A DNA stretch of 54,499 bases, taken from NCBI RefSeq assembly GCF_003852515.1, contig NZ_QAJK01000012.1, positions 1-54,499 on the forward strand, given 5' to 3'. Under the pieces are notes generated by a model. It did not search any database. It worked only from the letters and a program-made list of their open reading frames with translations, and was not told the origin of the DNA. A program made the translations under genes and the position numbers. This DNA comes from Variovorax sp. KBW07. Lineage in GTDB: Bacteria > Pseudomonadota > Gammaproteobacteria > Burkholderiales > Burkholderiaceae_C. Of this stretch, positions 48,801 through 54,499 are shown in pieces (within the stretch, counting starts at the first letter, position 1; every line of letters starts with the position of its first letter).

Positions 48801-50924
48801 CGATGCCACCACGCGCACCACCGGGCACAGCGGCAGCGCGCTCGGTGCGTCGGTGCTCGCGCGGCAGACCGGCAGGGTCGACAGCGTGCAGTTGGAAAGC
48901 GAGGCCTGGCCGAAGCCGCTGCCGTTGGCCGGCAGCGCGCAGCTGCCGACGAAGGTGCCGCCGTTGGGCGTCTGCGAGACATTGCCGGCGCCGATCACCT
49001 GCGCGAAATTGTCGGTGACGACCACGTTCTGCGCCTCGGAGGGGCCGGCGTTGACCACCTCGATTTCCCAGGTCACGGGCTGGCCCACGATCTGGCGGTT
49101 GCCGGCGCCGTTGCCGATGCCCACCACGCGCTTGAGCACCTTCACGTCGGCGGCGGTGGCGTTGTCGTTCACGCCGGTGCCCAGGTTCACGCAGTCGTTG
49201 CTGGTGTTGGCGTCGGGGTCGGTGCCGAGCGTGGGCGCCGTGGCGGGCAGCGCCACGTTCACGCACATCCGGTTGACGATCTGGCCGCCGCCCGGGGGCA
49301 GTGCCGCGATGGTGGCGTTGACGATGATGTAGCCGGCGTTGCGTGCGCTGCTGCCGGCGGACAGGTCGACGTCGATGTCGGCCGTGAGCGTGCGCGTGCA
49401 GCTCACGGTCGCGGGGCCCTGCACCGGAGTGGCAGGCGTCGGCACGACGGTGGCGCCGCCCTGGGTCACCGTGCAGGTGTAGCCGTCGCGCTGCGTGACG
49501 CTGTTGATCTGCACGCCGGCCGGCAGGTCGTCCAGCAGCTGGACGGTGCTGCCCGCGAGCAAGCGCGTGCCGCCCAGGTTGGTGGCGCCAACCTGGTAGT
49601 CGAAGGCCTGGCCCAGCGGCACGTTGTTCTGCGGCCAGCCGCGGCGCTTGTCGGCGCGGAAGTCGGTGGCCGAGACCGCCACGTCGGCGGGAACGCTGCC
49701 GGTGGCCGAATTGGCGATGGGGCCGGTCGCGCTGACGGTGGCTTCGTTGACGACGCCGGTGCCGGCGGTCATGGCAACCACCGGCACCAGGATGTCGCCG
49801 AGCGCCACGCTGGCGCCGTTGTTGCCGCCGATGTTGCTGCGGGTGCAGCTCACCGTCTGGCCGCTGACGGAACAGCTCCAGCCGGTGGGCGGGTTGATCG
49901 GCAGCTGGATCGCGAAGTTGGCGGGGATCGTGTCGCTGAGCGTCACGCCGGTGGGCGGGGTGCCGCTGAAGCGCGGGCTCAGCCGGAAGTTGAAGCGCTG
50001 GCCCACCAGCAGCTGGCCGCCGTCGTGGCTCTTGGCGAGCGCGAGCACGTAACCGGCCGTCACGGTGGTGTTGGCGGTGACGCTGTTGTTGGTGGAAACG
50101 CCGTCGCCGATCGAACCCGTGGGCGCCACGGCCGGCTGGTGGGTGATGGTCGAGCCCGCGCCCGCGGTGACCACGCCGTTGATGCTGAAGGTGCGCGTGT
50201 TGCTGCCCGGGGTGGCCGGGGTGGCCGGCACGTTGCAGGTCAGCTGGCTGCCGCTGATCGAACAACCCGGGGGCAGGCCGGTGCCCGAGACCGTCAGGCC
50301 CGTGGGAATGGGATAGGTCAGCGTCGAGCCCGTGCTGGTGTCGGGGCCGTTGTTGGTGAGCGTGAAGACGATCGGCACCGTCGAGCCGCTCGCCGCGTTG
50401 GCCGGCGCGTTGACGGTCACCGCCATGTCGGCGCCCTGGTTCACGGTGATGGTCTTGGTTTCGCTGGTGCCGCCGCCCGAGGGTGTGGCCGTCACGCTCA
50501 GCGTGCCCTGCGTGCGCGTGCGCAGCAGCACCTCGAAGCCTGGCGCCTGCCCGGCCGCCAGGGTGATGCCCGAGCAGGTCAGCGTGCCGGGGCCGGGGCT
50601 CCCCACCGCCACGTCGGCCGTGCAGCTACCCACCGGGACCGCGCCGGTGCCCATGTAGATCGTGTTCGCGGGAATCGTGTAGGTGAACGACATGCCCGGC
50701 GAAGGGATCGGCATGCTGTCGCTCTCGGCCACGGTCACGGTGCTGGTCACCGTGCCGCCGGCCGGCAGGATGTCCGGCGCATGGACCAGGCTGGAGATCT
50801 GCGGCGCCGCGTGTGCCGCTACCGCGAACAGCAGCCCCGCGAGCGACGTTGCCGCCACCCGTGCCAGGGAAAAGGTGCGACGCAATGCGTGCGCGCCCGA
50901 CAAACTCGTTGAATTCCTGAACAT
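42879..50924 (-). CDS. Giant DUF11/SdrD-B-repeat surface protein
   Basis: A 2681-residue exported protein with signal peptide (ATSLAGLLFAVAAHA-APQ). The first half has about six DUF11-type domains (for example VVVTKTASPASIPVGQLLSYTLTV, LVVTKLDDADPVNVGDDVGYTIT). The second half has about eight SdrD-B/Cna-B-like repeats, each starting like GRVYEDTNGNGVLDGGEPGI and ending in a TETQPxxY-type motif. A further DUF11 unit (ELRKTTSKLTVKKGELLPYRI) and a last SdrD-B unit (IGKVYDDKNANGYQDEGEPGI) follow. The C-terminal region LDRTVTVLAEKTSVLRLAYRAAPGEAEALGRQRVDAV looks OmpA-like. The Asp/Asn-rich starts of the repeats suggest calcium binding. No LPXTG, YadA or autotransporter barrel is present, so it probably depends on the coupled OmpA-barrel protein. 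Likely an adhesin or stalk-like surface fibre. Confidence 0.85.
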   Translation of the reverse strand: MFRNSTSLSGAHALRRTFSLARVAATSLAGLLFAVAAHAAPQISSLVHAPDILPAGGTVTSTVTVAESDSMPIPSPGMSFTYTIPANTIYMGTGAVPVGSCTADVAVGSPGPGTLTCSGITLAAGQAPGFEVLLRTRTQGTLSVTATPSGGGTSETKTITVNQGADMAVTVNAPANAASGSTVPIVFTLTNNGPDTSTGSTLTYPIPTGLTVSGTGLPPGCSISGSQLTCNVPATPATPGSNTRTFSINGVVTAGAGSTITHQPAVAPTGSIGDGVSTNNSVTANTTVTAGYVLALAKSHDGGQLLVGQRFNFRLSPRFSGTPPTGVTLSDTIPANFAIQLPINPPTGWSCSVSGQTVSCTRSNIGGNNGASVALGDILVPVVAMTAGTGVVNEATVSATGPIANSATGSVPADVAVSATDFRADKRRGWPQNNVPLGQAFDYQVGATNLGGTRLLAGSTVQLLDDLPAGVQINSVTQRDGYTCTVTQGGATVVPTPATPVQGPATVSCTRTLTADIDVDLSAGSSARNAGYIIVNATIAALPPGGGQIVNRMCVNVALPATAPTLGTDPDANTSNDCVNLGTGVNDNATAADVKVLKRVVGIGNGAGNRQIVGQPVTWEIEVVNAGPSEAQNVVVTDNFAQVIGAGNVSQTPNGGTFVGSCALPANGSGFGQASLSNCTLSTLPVCRASTDAPSALPLCPVVRVVASHYGNGRSATDHGFEIDNKANALATTPADPNLANNDGEATAYLVARSDVVVTKTASPASIPVGQLLSYTLTVRNQSLQQGSLSRAYDVRVVDTLPANLMFISATASGGGSCTTVPNTTQPTGTGTTNNQLACAWTSLDRNVQQTVTVRVRPLYVLNGSTVTNAAQVSTATPETNSTNNNATAQVTVTAPAYDLVVTKLDDADPVNVGDDVGYTITVSNNSASTAEDVRMVDTLPLPGPNGEAPPTLVSVALPSNAPAGTTFALAAGAAIGSAGGQIVFTIPTLGGAGSTSTGETSTLQFRVVLRGVSRGTFQNNAKVDFVDAARNAFDIVQANNTVAENTTFRFKADVQVLSKTAVSTGTNTPLATVSSSQGFDWLVQVQNNGPDSAETTSFTDTLPASLVLAGTPVFTVTGGTFTPVAPTCTGVAGGNAVSCAIASMPANGTATVRIPVRFSGATPANGTVITNRAHIVTTGSGDTNGGADPNGGNNFNNGSITVQNSALSGRVYEDTNGNGVLDGGEPGIGGVTLNLTGTDSLGNAVSMTTTTDSNGNWGFTVPAGTYSVAEVQPTAYLPGITKAGTVAGPGSTPGTVPPGTSNGPNGSNANNINNIVLGLGGSSTSNNFGEVRASSLAGRVYQDADYNGTASAGDPGIAGVTVTLTGTDMFGNPVSLTTTSASGTGNYAFNSLTPGNYTLTETQPAAFADGSDAAGTAGGTAGNDVVSAIALKSNVNATGYDFGELLTRIPVRVFVDGNNDGIPQAGDTGIPNVELRLTGTDAAGNPVNILATPTGPAGSYEFRNVPPSGAGGYTITETQPANYAPGKANANGHPGTAQADGNSITGVTVSGTNVPLTQGDYYFGELLPSGISGRVYYDRDGNGAQGAVGVEPGLAGVTITLTGTDINGQQVTRTTTTGGNGDYSFLNLAPGTYTVTETRPQGYEPGITKAGTVSGAGSTPGSVPTSGNGVTNGPNGSTANVIQNIVLGVAGAGSTANNFAAVRPASLSGYVYADVAPSNGTRDPGEPGLGGTTVRVTGTDFLGNAVDRTVQTAADGRYLVDTLPPGTYQIDETQPAGMADGPESLGTVGGAPRGTANPGTVNDRFGGLALVSEEAGIDYNFGERGGQIAGWVYVDANNDGIRQASETGIAGVTLTLTGRTSGGLPVNTTVVTDANGRYVFTGLLPADAAGYTVRETQPVTYADGLDAVGTLDGVASGTLGNDVISAIAYRGGNGDNYNFGERGASLAGTVYNDANRNGTREPQDLPIAGVTITLTGTDAAGQPVTRTAVTGSDGRYDLPGLPLPGPGGYTITETQPAGYDEGIAVPGTLGGTARGPNQIQVTFTSLNANGTGYDFNEHSNQPASLTGTVWFDQNHNRGRESGEGGGEGWTVELLRCGDGGYACAETATTVLYSVTTGADGSYRFGDLTPGEYRVRFRSPDGRLVGGVWPTDASQNGANGPYPTPPASDPRFTIKVRVNPGANVQKQDLPYDPGGVVYDSVSGTPVPGAVVRLVGPPGFDPAQHLFDGRDSYTTGPGGYYDFFVLPGAPAGEYRLAITPPGNYLPSSIYPAAVGALGTQSCSPPANGPAPAQTNPCVVSPGAALVPGAGYYLMFMMPGGGGQHVVANNIPLDPSDATLIELRKTTSKLTVKKGELLPYRITARNTRGNPVPGVAVVDTLPPGFRYVQGSLSVRTLPGGVALPVVPQVNGRQLVVPGQNFAPNETKEYLMVAGVGVGVGEGEFVNQVIATQGVGGRVLSNLATATVRVVPDALFDCTDVIGKVYDDKNANGYQDEGEPGIANVRIATVNGVLVTTDAEGRYHIACAAIPKDGTGSNLVLKLDERTLPSGYRTTSENPAAERATRGKVLKVNFGATVHRVVRLALQGAAFDDGSAALRAGFVPELDRTVTVLAEKTSVLRLAYRAAPGEAEALGRQRVDAVKAAVLSRWKQLGEQRADRKEAPLFNLDIEVELVPATAASSKP

Positions 50925-51094
50925 CCCGTCCCTCGTGATGCGTCGACCGGCCGGATGCGTTCCAGCCCGCCGCGTTGCGCGGGGGTGGCTGTCCGGAGAA
51001 GGGGGGGATTCTTGAAACGGGGGGCTTGCCGGGGTTTTGCGCGCCGGTACGGAACTATTGCCCGAGATGACATTAATTTACTATTGCAAACAAA

Positions 51095-51110
51095 TGTGAA
51101 CTTAGTCACA
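51095..51110. promoter_or_regulatory. CRP-type palindrome in the divergent promoter region
   Basis: TGTGAACTTAGTCACA is a perfect TGTGA-N6-TCACA site as bound by CRP/Vfr-type regulators. It lies in an AT-rich 50-bp stretch, 36 bp before the response regulator ATG and 171 bp from the start of the giant DUF11/SdrD-B gene, so it could affect either direction. Confidence 0.6.
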
Positions 51111-51112
51111 TC

Positions 51113-51129
51113 GGGTTTCCCGGGAACCC
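51113..51129. repeat. Palindrome just upstream of the response regulator gene
   Basis: GGGTTTCCCGGGAACCC is a nearly perfect palindrome, 3 bp after the CRP-type site and 17 bp before the ATG at 51146. It may be an operator for the AraC-type regulator itself or a hairpin affecting translation. Confidence 0.4.
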
Positions 51130-51145
51130 GCCTACGCTCGGCCGC

Positions 51146-51991
51146 ATGTCTTACTGGTCGTCCACTCCCACCAAGCGCGCGCACATCCTGCTGATCGATG
51201 ACAACATCGACGAACTGCAGGTTCTGCTGGGAACGCTGCGCGGCGCGGACCACCGCATCAGCTTCGCGTTCGATGCAATGCAGGGCTACCGCCGCGCCAC
51301 CGCGCTGCTGCCCGACCTGATCCTGCTCGACGTGCGCATGGGCGCCATCGACGGCTACGCCACCTGCCGGCTGCTGAAGGCGGACCGCGCCACGGCGCAC
51401 ATTCCGGTGATCTTCGTCACGGCCTCGGGCTCGGTCGAAGAGCGGCTCACGGGCCTGCGCGAAGGCGCGGTCGACTACATCCTCAAGCCCTACGAAGCCT
51501 CCGAAGTACTGGCCCGCGTGGCCATTCACCTGACCCTGGCCGATAGCAAGCGAAACATCGATCCCGCCGAGGTGGTCTATGTCGATGCCGACGGCGCCGA
51601 CAGTCCCGATGGCGGCAGCGCCGGCCGCGACAAGGCCGACCGCGTGATCGCGCAGGCGGCCGAGCGCGTGCTGCTGTCGAACCTGTCGCGTGCGCCTTCG
51701 CTGGCCGAGATCGCGATGCGCGTGGGCACGCATGAAAAGCGCTTGTCGCGCGTGTTCCGCGAGCGCACCGGCCAGACCGTGTTCGAGTTCCTGCGCGAAG
51801 CCCGGCTGCAGCAGGCGCAGCGCCTGCTGCTGTCGTCGGCACTGAGCATCGACGAGGTGGCGCTCGAGGTCGGCTTCTCGGGCGCCGCCAACTTCTCCAC
51901 CGCTTTCCGCGAGCGCTTCGACGCCACGCCCGCCGCCTTTCGCAACGCCAGGTTCCGCGCCGCCGAGACCCCAGCGGCGGCGCGCGCCTGA
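51146..51991 (+). CDS. Response regulator with receiver and AraC-type DNA-binding domain
   Basis: A 281-residue transcription regulator. The receiver domain spans about 12-130, with acidic pair D18-D19, phospho-acceptor Asp62 (LILLDVRMG), Thr92 (VIFVTASG) and Lys114 (YILKPYE). A linker follows, then an AraC/XylS helix-turn-helix pair at about 175-270 (APSLAEIAMRVGTHEKRLSRVFRERTGQTVFEFLREARLQQAQRLL, LSIDEVALEVGFSGAANFSTAFRERFDATPAAFR). It lies 8 bp before the kinase gene and diverges from the giant DUF11/SdrD-B operon, the most obvious target. The phosphorylation machinery is complete by motif. Confidence 0.93.
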   Translation: MSYWSSTPTKRAHILLIDDNIDELQVLLGTLRGADHRISFAFDAMQGYRRATALLPDLILLDVRMGAIDGYATCRLLKADRATAHIPVIFVTASGSVEERLTGLREGAVDYILKPYEASEVLARVAIHLTLADSKRNIDPAEVVYVDADGADSPDGGSAGRDKADRVIAQAAERVLLSNLSRAPSLAEIAMRVGTHEKRLSRVFRERTGQTVFEFLREARLQQAQRLLLSSALSIDEVALEVGFSGAANFSTAFRERFDATPAAFRNARFRAAETPAAARA

Positions 51992-51999
51992 ACGCCGCG

Positions 52000-54333
52000 A
52001 TGGCCCCGCGGCGTTGGGTTGCGGCGTGGCTGTGCGCCGTGTGCTGGCTGTGGTTGCAGCCCCCCGCGCATGCCGCGGCCACGCTGCATATCGATGGCAG
52101 CCAGGCCTGGCCCGTGGCGCTCGACAACGAAGTCGAATGGCTCGAAGACCCGACCACGCAACTGACGGTCGAAGCCGCCGACACGCTCACCGAAGACAGC
52201 CCCGGCGGCTTCCTGCCCGGCACCGCCGCGCGCATGCGGCCGGGTTTTTCGAGATCGGCCTTCTGGCTGCGCTTCACGCTCGTGAACGACACAGGCACCG
52301 TGCAGCCGATGCGCCTCGTGCTCGACACCACATGGCTGCAGCACGTCGACTTTCATGCGCTGCGGCGGCGCCCCGGCTCTGATCTGGAAGCCTGGACCCA
52401 CACGGTGGCGGGCCTCGGCACGCCGCAGGAAGCCCCGGCCGACCGCGTGCCCACGCTCGACCTCGACCTGCAGCCCGGAGAAAGCGCGCGCGTGCTGGTG
52501 CGCGTGCAAAGCCGCAGCAGCGTGAAGCTCAGCCCCTGGCTGCACACGGCCAACAGCTGGCGCGAATCCGAAAGCCGCCACGCACTGCTCGACGGCCTGC
52601 TCATCGGCGGCCTGCTGGTGCTGGCCGTCTACTCGCTCGCGCTGTGGTTCCAGACCCGCACCTTCGCGATGGCCGCGCAGAGCCTGGGCTTTGCGCTGGT
52701 CGCGCTGTACGAGGGCACCTACCGCGGCCACACGCACCTGGCGCTGTGGCCCCACAGCCCCGAATGGAGCTACCGCGCGGCCGGCGTGCTGGCCGGCTGC
52801 TGCGTGCTGAGCATGGTGGCGTACCTGTATGCGCTCACGCGGCGCGGCCCGGTGCGCCCGCCGGGCCTGCCCACGCTGGCCATGCTGCTCGCCGTGCAAT
52901 GCGCCATCACGATCGGCACGCTGGTCGGCACCTACGCTCCCTACGCGCAGGCCGGCGTGCTGAATGCGCTGCTGCTGGTGCTTGCGCTCACCGTCAGCAG
53001 CTTTCTCTACATGCGCCGCGCGGGGCCCGGCGGCAAGCTGGCCTTTCCGGTGATGCTCGTCGTGACCGTCGGCGTGTGCCTGCGGCTGGCCGAGCTGTCG
53101 CTGCCGGCGCGGGCGTTGCCGGGCCTCGATGCCTATGTGCTCGGCTTTCCCGGCCTGCTGGTCGGGCTGGTCGCGCTGGCCTCGTGGACCCATCGCCTGT
53201 CGCACCAGCGCCGCCAGGCAAAGGGCACGCTGCTGCAATGGCAGGCGCACGAACAGCAGCGCCTGCGCGACGAGGTGGCGCGCAAGACGCACGCGCTGAA
53301 CGCCGCGCTGGAGCAGGCCGAGCACCATGCGCGCGAGCAGAACCGGCTCATGGCCTGCATCGGCCATGACCTTCGCGCGCCGCTGGCCACCATCGTCGGC
53401 CACGTGCGCATGCTGCGCAGTGAGCTCGGCTCCAGGCCCGAGCAGTTGCAGGCCATCGAGCGCAGTGCCGGCTACCAGCTCTCGCTGGTCGACGACCTGC
53501 TCGAATACGCCAAGGGCGAGCTGATGCCTTTCGCCTTCGATCCCCGGCCGGTGCGGCTACCGGCGCTGATCGAAGACATCGCGCAGTACGCCGCCGCGCT
53601 GGCGCAGCGCCAGAACAACCGCTTTGCGCTCGACCGCAACGGCGCGCTGCCGCCGGTGGTGTCGCTCGACAGCAAGCGATTCCAGCAGTTGCTGTTGAAC
53701 CTGCTGTCGAACGCGGCCAAGTTCACGCGCGACGGACAGATGGGCCTGCGCGTGGAGGCGCATGCGGTGTCGTCGTCGCAGTGGCGGCTGGACATCGAGG
53801 TATGGGACAGCGGCATCGGCATAGCCCCGGAAGACCAGCAGCGGGTGTTCCTGGCGTTCGAACGCGTCGGCGCCAGCACCGACGGCCATGGCCTGGGCCT
53901 GGCGATTGCGCGCCGCATCGTGACGCAGATGGGAGGCGTGCTGCAACTCGACAGCCGGCGTGACCTGGGCACGCGCTTGCGCTTCTCGGTGGTGGTCGAT
54001 GCGGCACCCGAGTCAGCGGCGCCGCCCCTTTCGGAAACGACGCTCACACCGATGCCCCCGCCGATGCCGACATTCACCGAGCCGCGTGCGCAGGGCTGGC
54101 GGCGGCGTCCGCGTCCCGTGGCGGGCATCGCTCCGTTGCCCGACGCGATGCGCGCCGAGCTGGAAACCCTCGCACGCGAAGGCCGATGGACGGACCTGCA
54201 CGAGTGGGCCGACCGGCTCGCGGACGATGCACACCACGCGGCGCTGGTCGCGGCTGTGCGGCAGGCGCTGGACGCACTGGACTTCGAGCACATCCGCCAT
54301 TTGGCGCGCGCTACGCCTGGGGCGCGGGGCTGA
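52000..54333 (+). CDS. Sensor histidine kinase with 7TMR-DISM sensor
   Basis: A 777-residue inner-membrane kinase. A signal-like N-terminus leads into a periplasmic 7TMR-DISMED2-type domain at about 27-185 (GFLPGTAARMRPGFSRSAFWLRFTLVND). Seven helices follow at about 195-395 (LLIGGLLVLAVYSLALWFQTRT, YEGTYRGHTHLALWP). Then a coiled coil, a HisKA domain with His456 (CIGHDLRAPLATIVGHVRML) and an HATPase domain with N box LLLNLLSNAAKF, G1 VWDSGIGI and G2 GHGLGLAIARRIV. The C-terminal tail, about 690-777 (LPDAMRAELETLAREGRWTDLHEWADRL..., VRQALDALDFEHIRHLA), is a helical extension seen in some kinases of this kind. It pairs with the receiver-AraC regulator 8 bp upstream. The periplasmic domain suggests a carbohydrate-like ligand. 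Confidence 0.93.
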   Translation: MAPRRWVAAWLCAVCWLWLQPPAHAAATLHIDGSQAWPVALDNEVEWLEDPTTQLTVEAADTLTEDSPGGFLPGTAARMRPGFSRSAFWLRFTLVNDTGTVQPMRLVLDTTWLQHVDFHALRRRPGSDLEAWTHTVAGLGTPQEAPADRVPTLDLDLQPGESARVLVRVQSRSSVKLSPWLHTANSWRESESRHALLDGLLIGGLLVLAVYSLALWFQTRTFAMAAQSLGFALVALYEGTYRGHTHLALWPHSPEWSYRAAGVLAGCCVLSMVAYLYALTRRGPVRPPGLPTLAMLLAVQCAITIGTLVGTYAPYAQAGVLNALLLVLALTVSSFLYMRRAGPGGKLAFPVMLVVTVGVCLRLAELSLPARALPGLDAYVLGFPGLLVGLVALASWTHRLSHQRRQAKGTLLQWQAHEQQRLRDEVARKTHALNAALEQAEHHAREQNRLMACIGHDLRAPLATIVGHVRMLRSELGSRPEQLQAIERSAGYQLSLVDDLLEYAKGELMPFAFDPRPVRLPALIEDIAQYAAALAQRQNNRFALDRNGALPPVVSLDSKRFQQLLLNLLSNAAKFTRDGQMGLRVEAHAVSSSQWRLDIEVWDSGIGIAPEDQQRVFLAFERVGASTDGHGLGLAIARRIVTQMGGVLQLDSRRDLGTRLRFSVVVDAAPESAAPPLSETTLTPMPPPMPTFTEPRAQGWRRRPRPVAGIAPLPDAMRAELETLAREGRWTDLHEWADRLADDAHHAALVAAVRQALDALDFEHIRHLARATPGARG

Positions 54334-54372
54334 GTTCGTGGTCGCTTTTTGGCGCTGGCCGTTGTTCAGGGC

Positions 54373-54468
54373 GACGCTCACGCCGACGGTGTGCTCTGCT
54401 CCGCGAATGTCCCCCGCTTCGCTCCTCCTTTATTTCGCTGCGCAGAGCACACCATCCGCGTGAGCGTC
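54373..54468. repeat. Long imperfect inverted repeat after the kinase gene
   Basis: Arms at 54373-54399 and 54442-54468 are 27 nt each and match at 25 positions, with a 42-nt loop. The loop contains a pyrimidine-rich stretch (CCCCCGCTTC, CTCCTCCTTT). It begins 40 bp after the kinase stop. It could act as a bidirectional terminator or be a dispersed REP-like intergenic element; only a genome-wide copy count could tell. Confidence 0.6.
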
Positions 54469-54499
54469 ATCAGAGTGGTCGTTGATCAGCGGTACACCA

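Noticed and set aside
45231-50912. Plus-strand open frame of 1893 codons opposite the DUF11/SdrD-B gene
   Set aside because: Repeated GHA/RDA-type composition mirrors the repeats of the real gene; no start context or domain.
1-54499. CRISPR arrays, tRNA or rRNA genes, insertion sequences, phage genes
   Set aside because: None seen: no spaced direct repeats, no transposase or integrase, no cloverleaf or rRNA signature.

Overview
The window is a very GC-rich, gene-dense stretch whose gene style suggests a betaproteobacterium of the Burkholderiales, most likely Comamonadaceae and Variovorax-like. This is inferred from FecIR-TonB receptor modules, a DUF3739-type giant exoprotein, a 7TMR-DISM kinase and codon use. 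There is no rRNA, tRNA, CRISPR array or recognisable insertion sequence. Two stretches (about 26.1-29.3 kb and 31.8-34.8 kb) look less GC-rich by eye and carry the odd, accessory-looking genes.

Region 1 (0-8.5 kb, minus strand): two back-to-back iron-signalling modules, each an ECF sigma factor, a FecR anti-sigma regulator and a TonB-dependent ferrisiderophore receptor with an N-terminal STN signalling domain. A 19-bp Fur-box-like palindrome sits in front of each sigma gene.

Region 2 (8.5-23.2 kb, minus strand): a third cell-surface-signalling cassette rebuilt around secretion. A small periplasmic protein combines an STN domain with a TonB-C-like domain and has no barrel. It is followed by an ECF sigma factor, a FecR protein and a 3990-residue filamentous-haemagglutinin/DUF3739 exoprotein. 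The order and content resemble the PUMA3 (VreA-VreI-VreR) system of Pseudomonas aeruginosa, which controls the exoprotein PdtA under phosphate limitation. Three 11-bp-spaced PhoB-like half-sites lie upstream of the first gene, consistent with the same logic. No TpsB partner is visible.

Region 3 (23.2-26.1 kb, minus): a TetR regulator, an NAD(P)-dependent beta-hydroxyacid-dehydrogenase-like enzyme and an MFS exporter. Related palindromic operators lie in front of the regulator and in front of the enzyme.

Region 4 (26.1-28.05 kb, plus): a divergent second EF-Tu preceded by a roughly 0.5-kb leader. The leader holds three short ORFs and three intrinsic-terminator-like hairpins, the last ending just before the ribosome-binding site. 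The arginine corresponding to E. coli Arg333 (a pulvomycin-resistance site) is glycine here. The layout suggests an attenuation-controlled, drug-tolerant EF-Tu; this is inference.

Region 5 (28.05-38.5 kb): VOC proteins, a LysR regulator with a coupled Imm33-like unknown, a DHA2-type MFS exporter, a lipoprotein, a run of coupled small genes ending in a divergent carbamoyltransferase homologue, an EamA transporter, and a TetR regulator divergent from an ABA4-like membrane protein.

Region 6 (38.5-54.5 kb): a two-gene surface operon made of a 2681-residue DUF11/SdrD-B-repeat protein and a 1441-residue OmpA-domain/beta-barrel protein. It is divergent from a receiver-AraC response regulator and a 7TMR-DISM histidine kinase. 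A perfect CRP-type palindrome lies in the shared promoter region, and a long inverted repeat closes the window.
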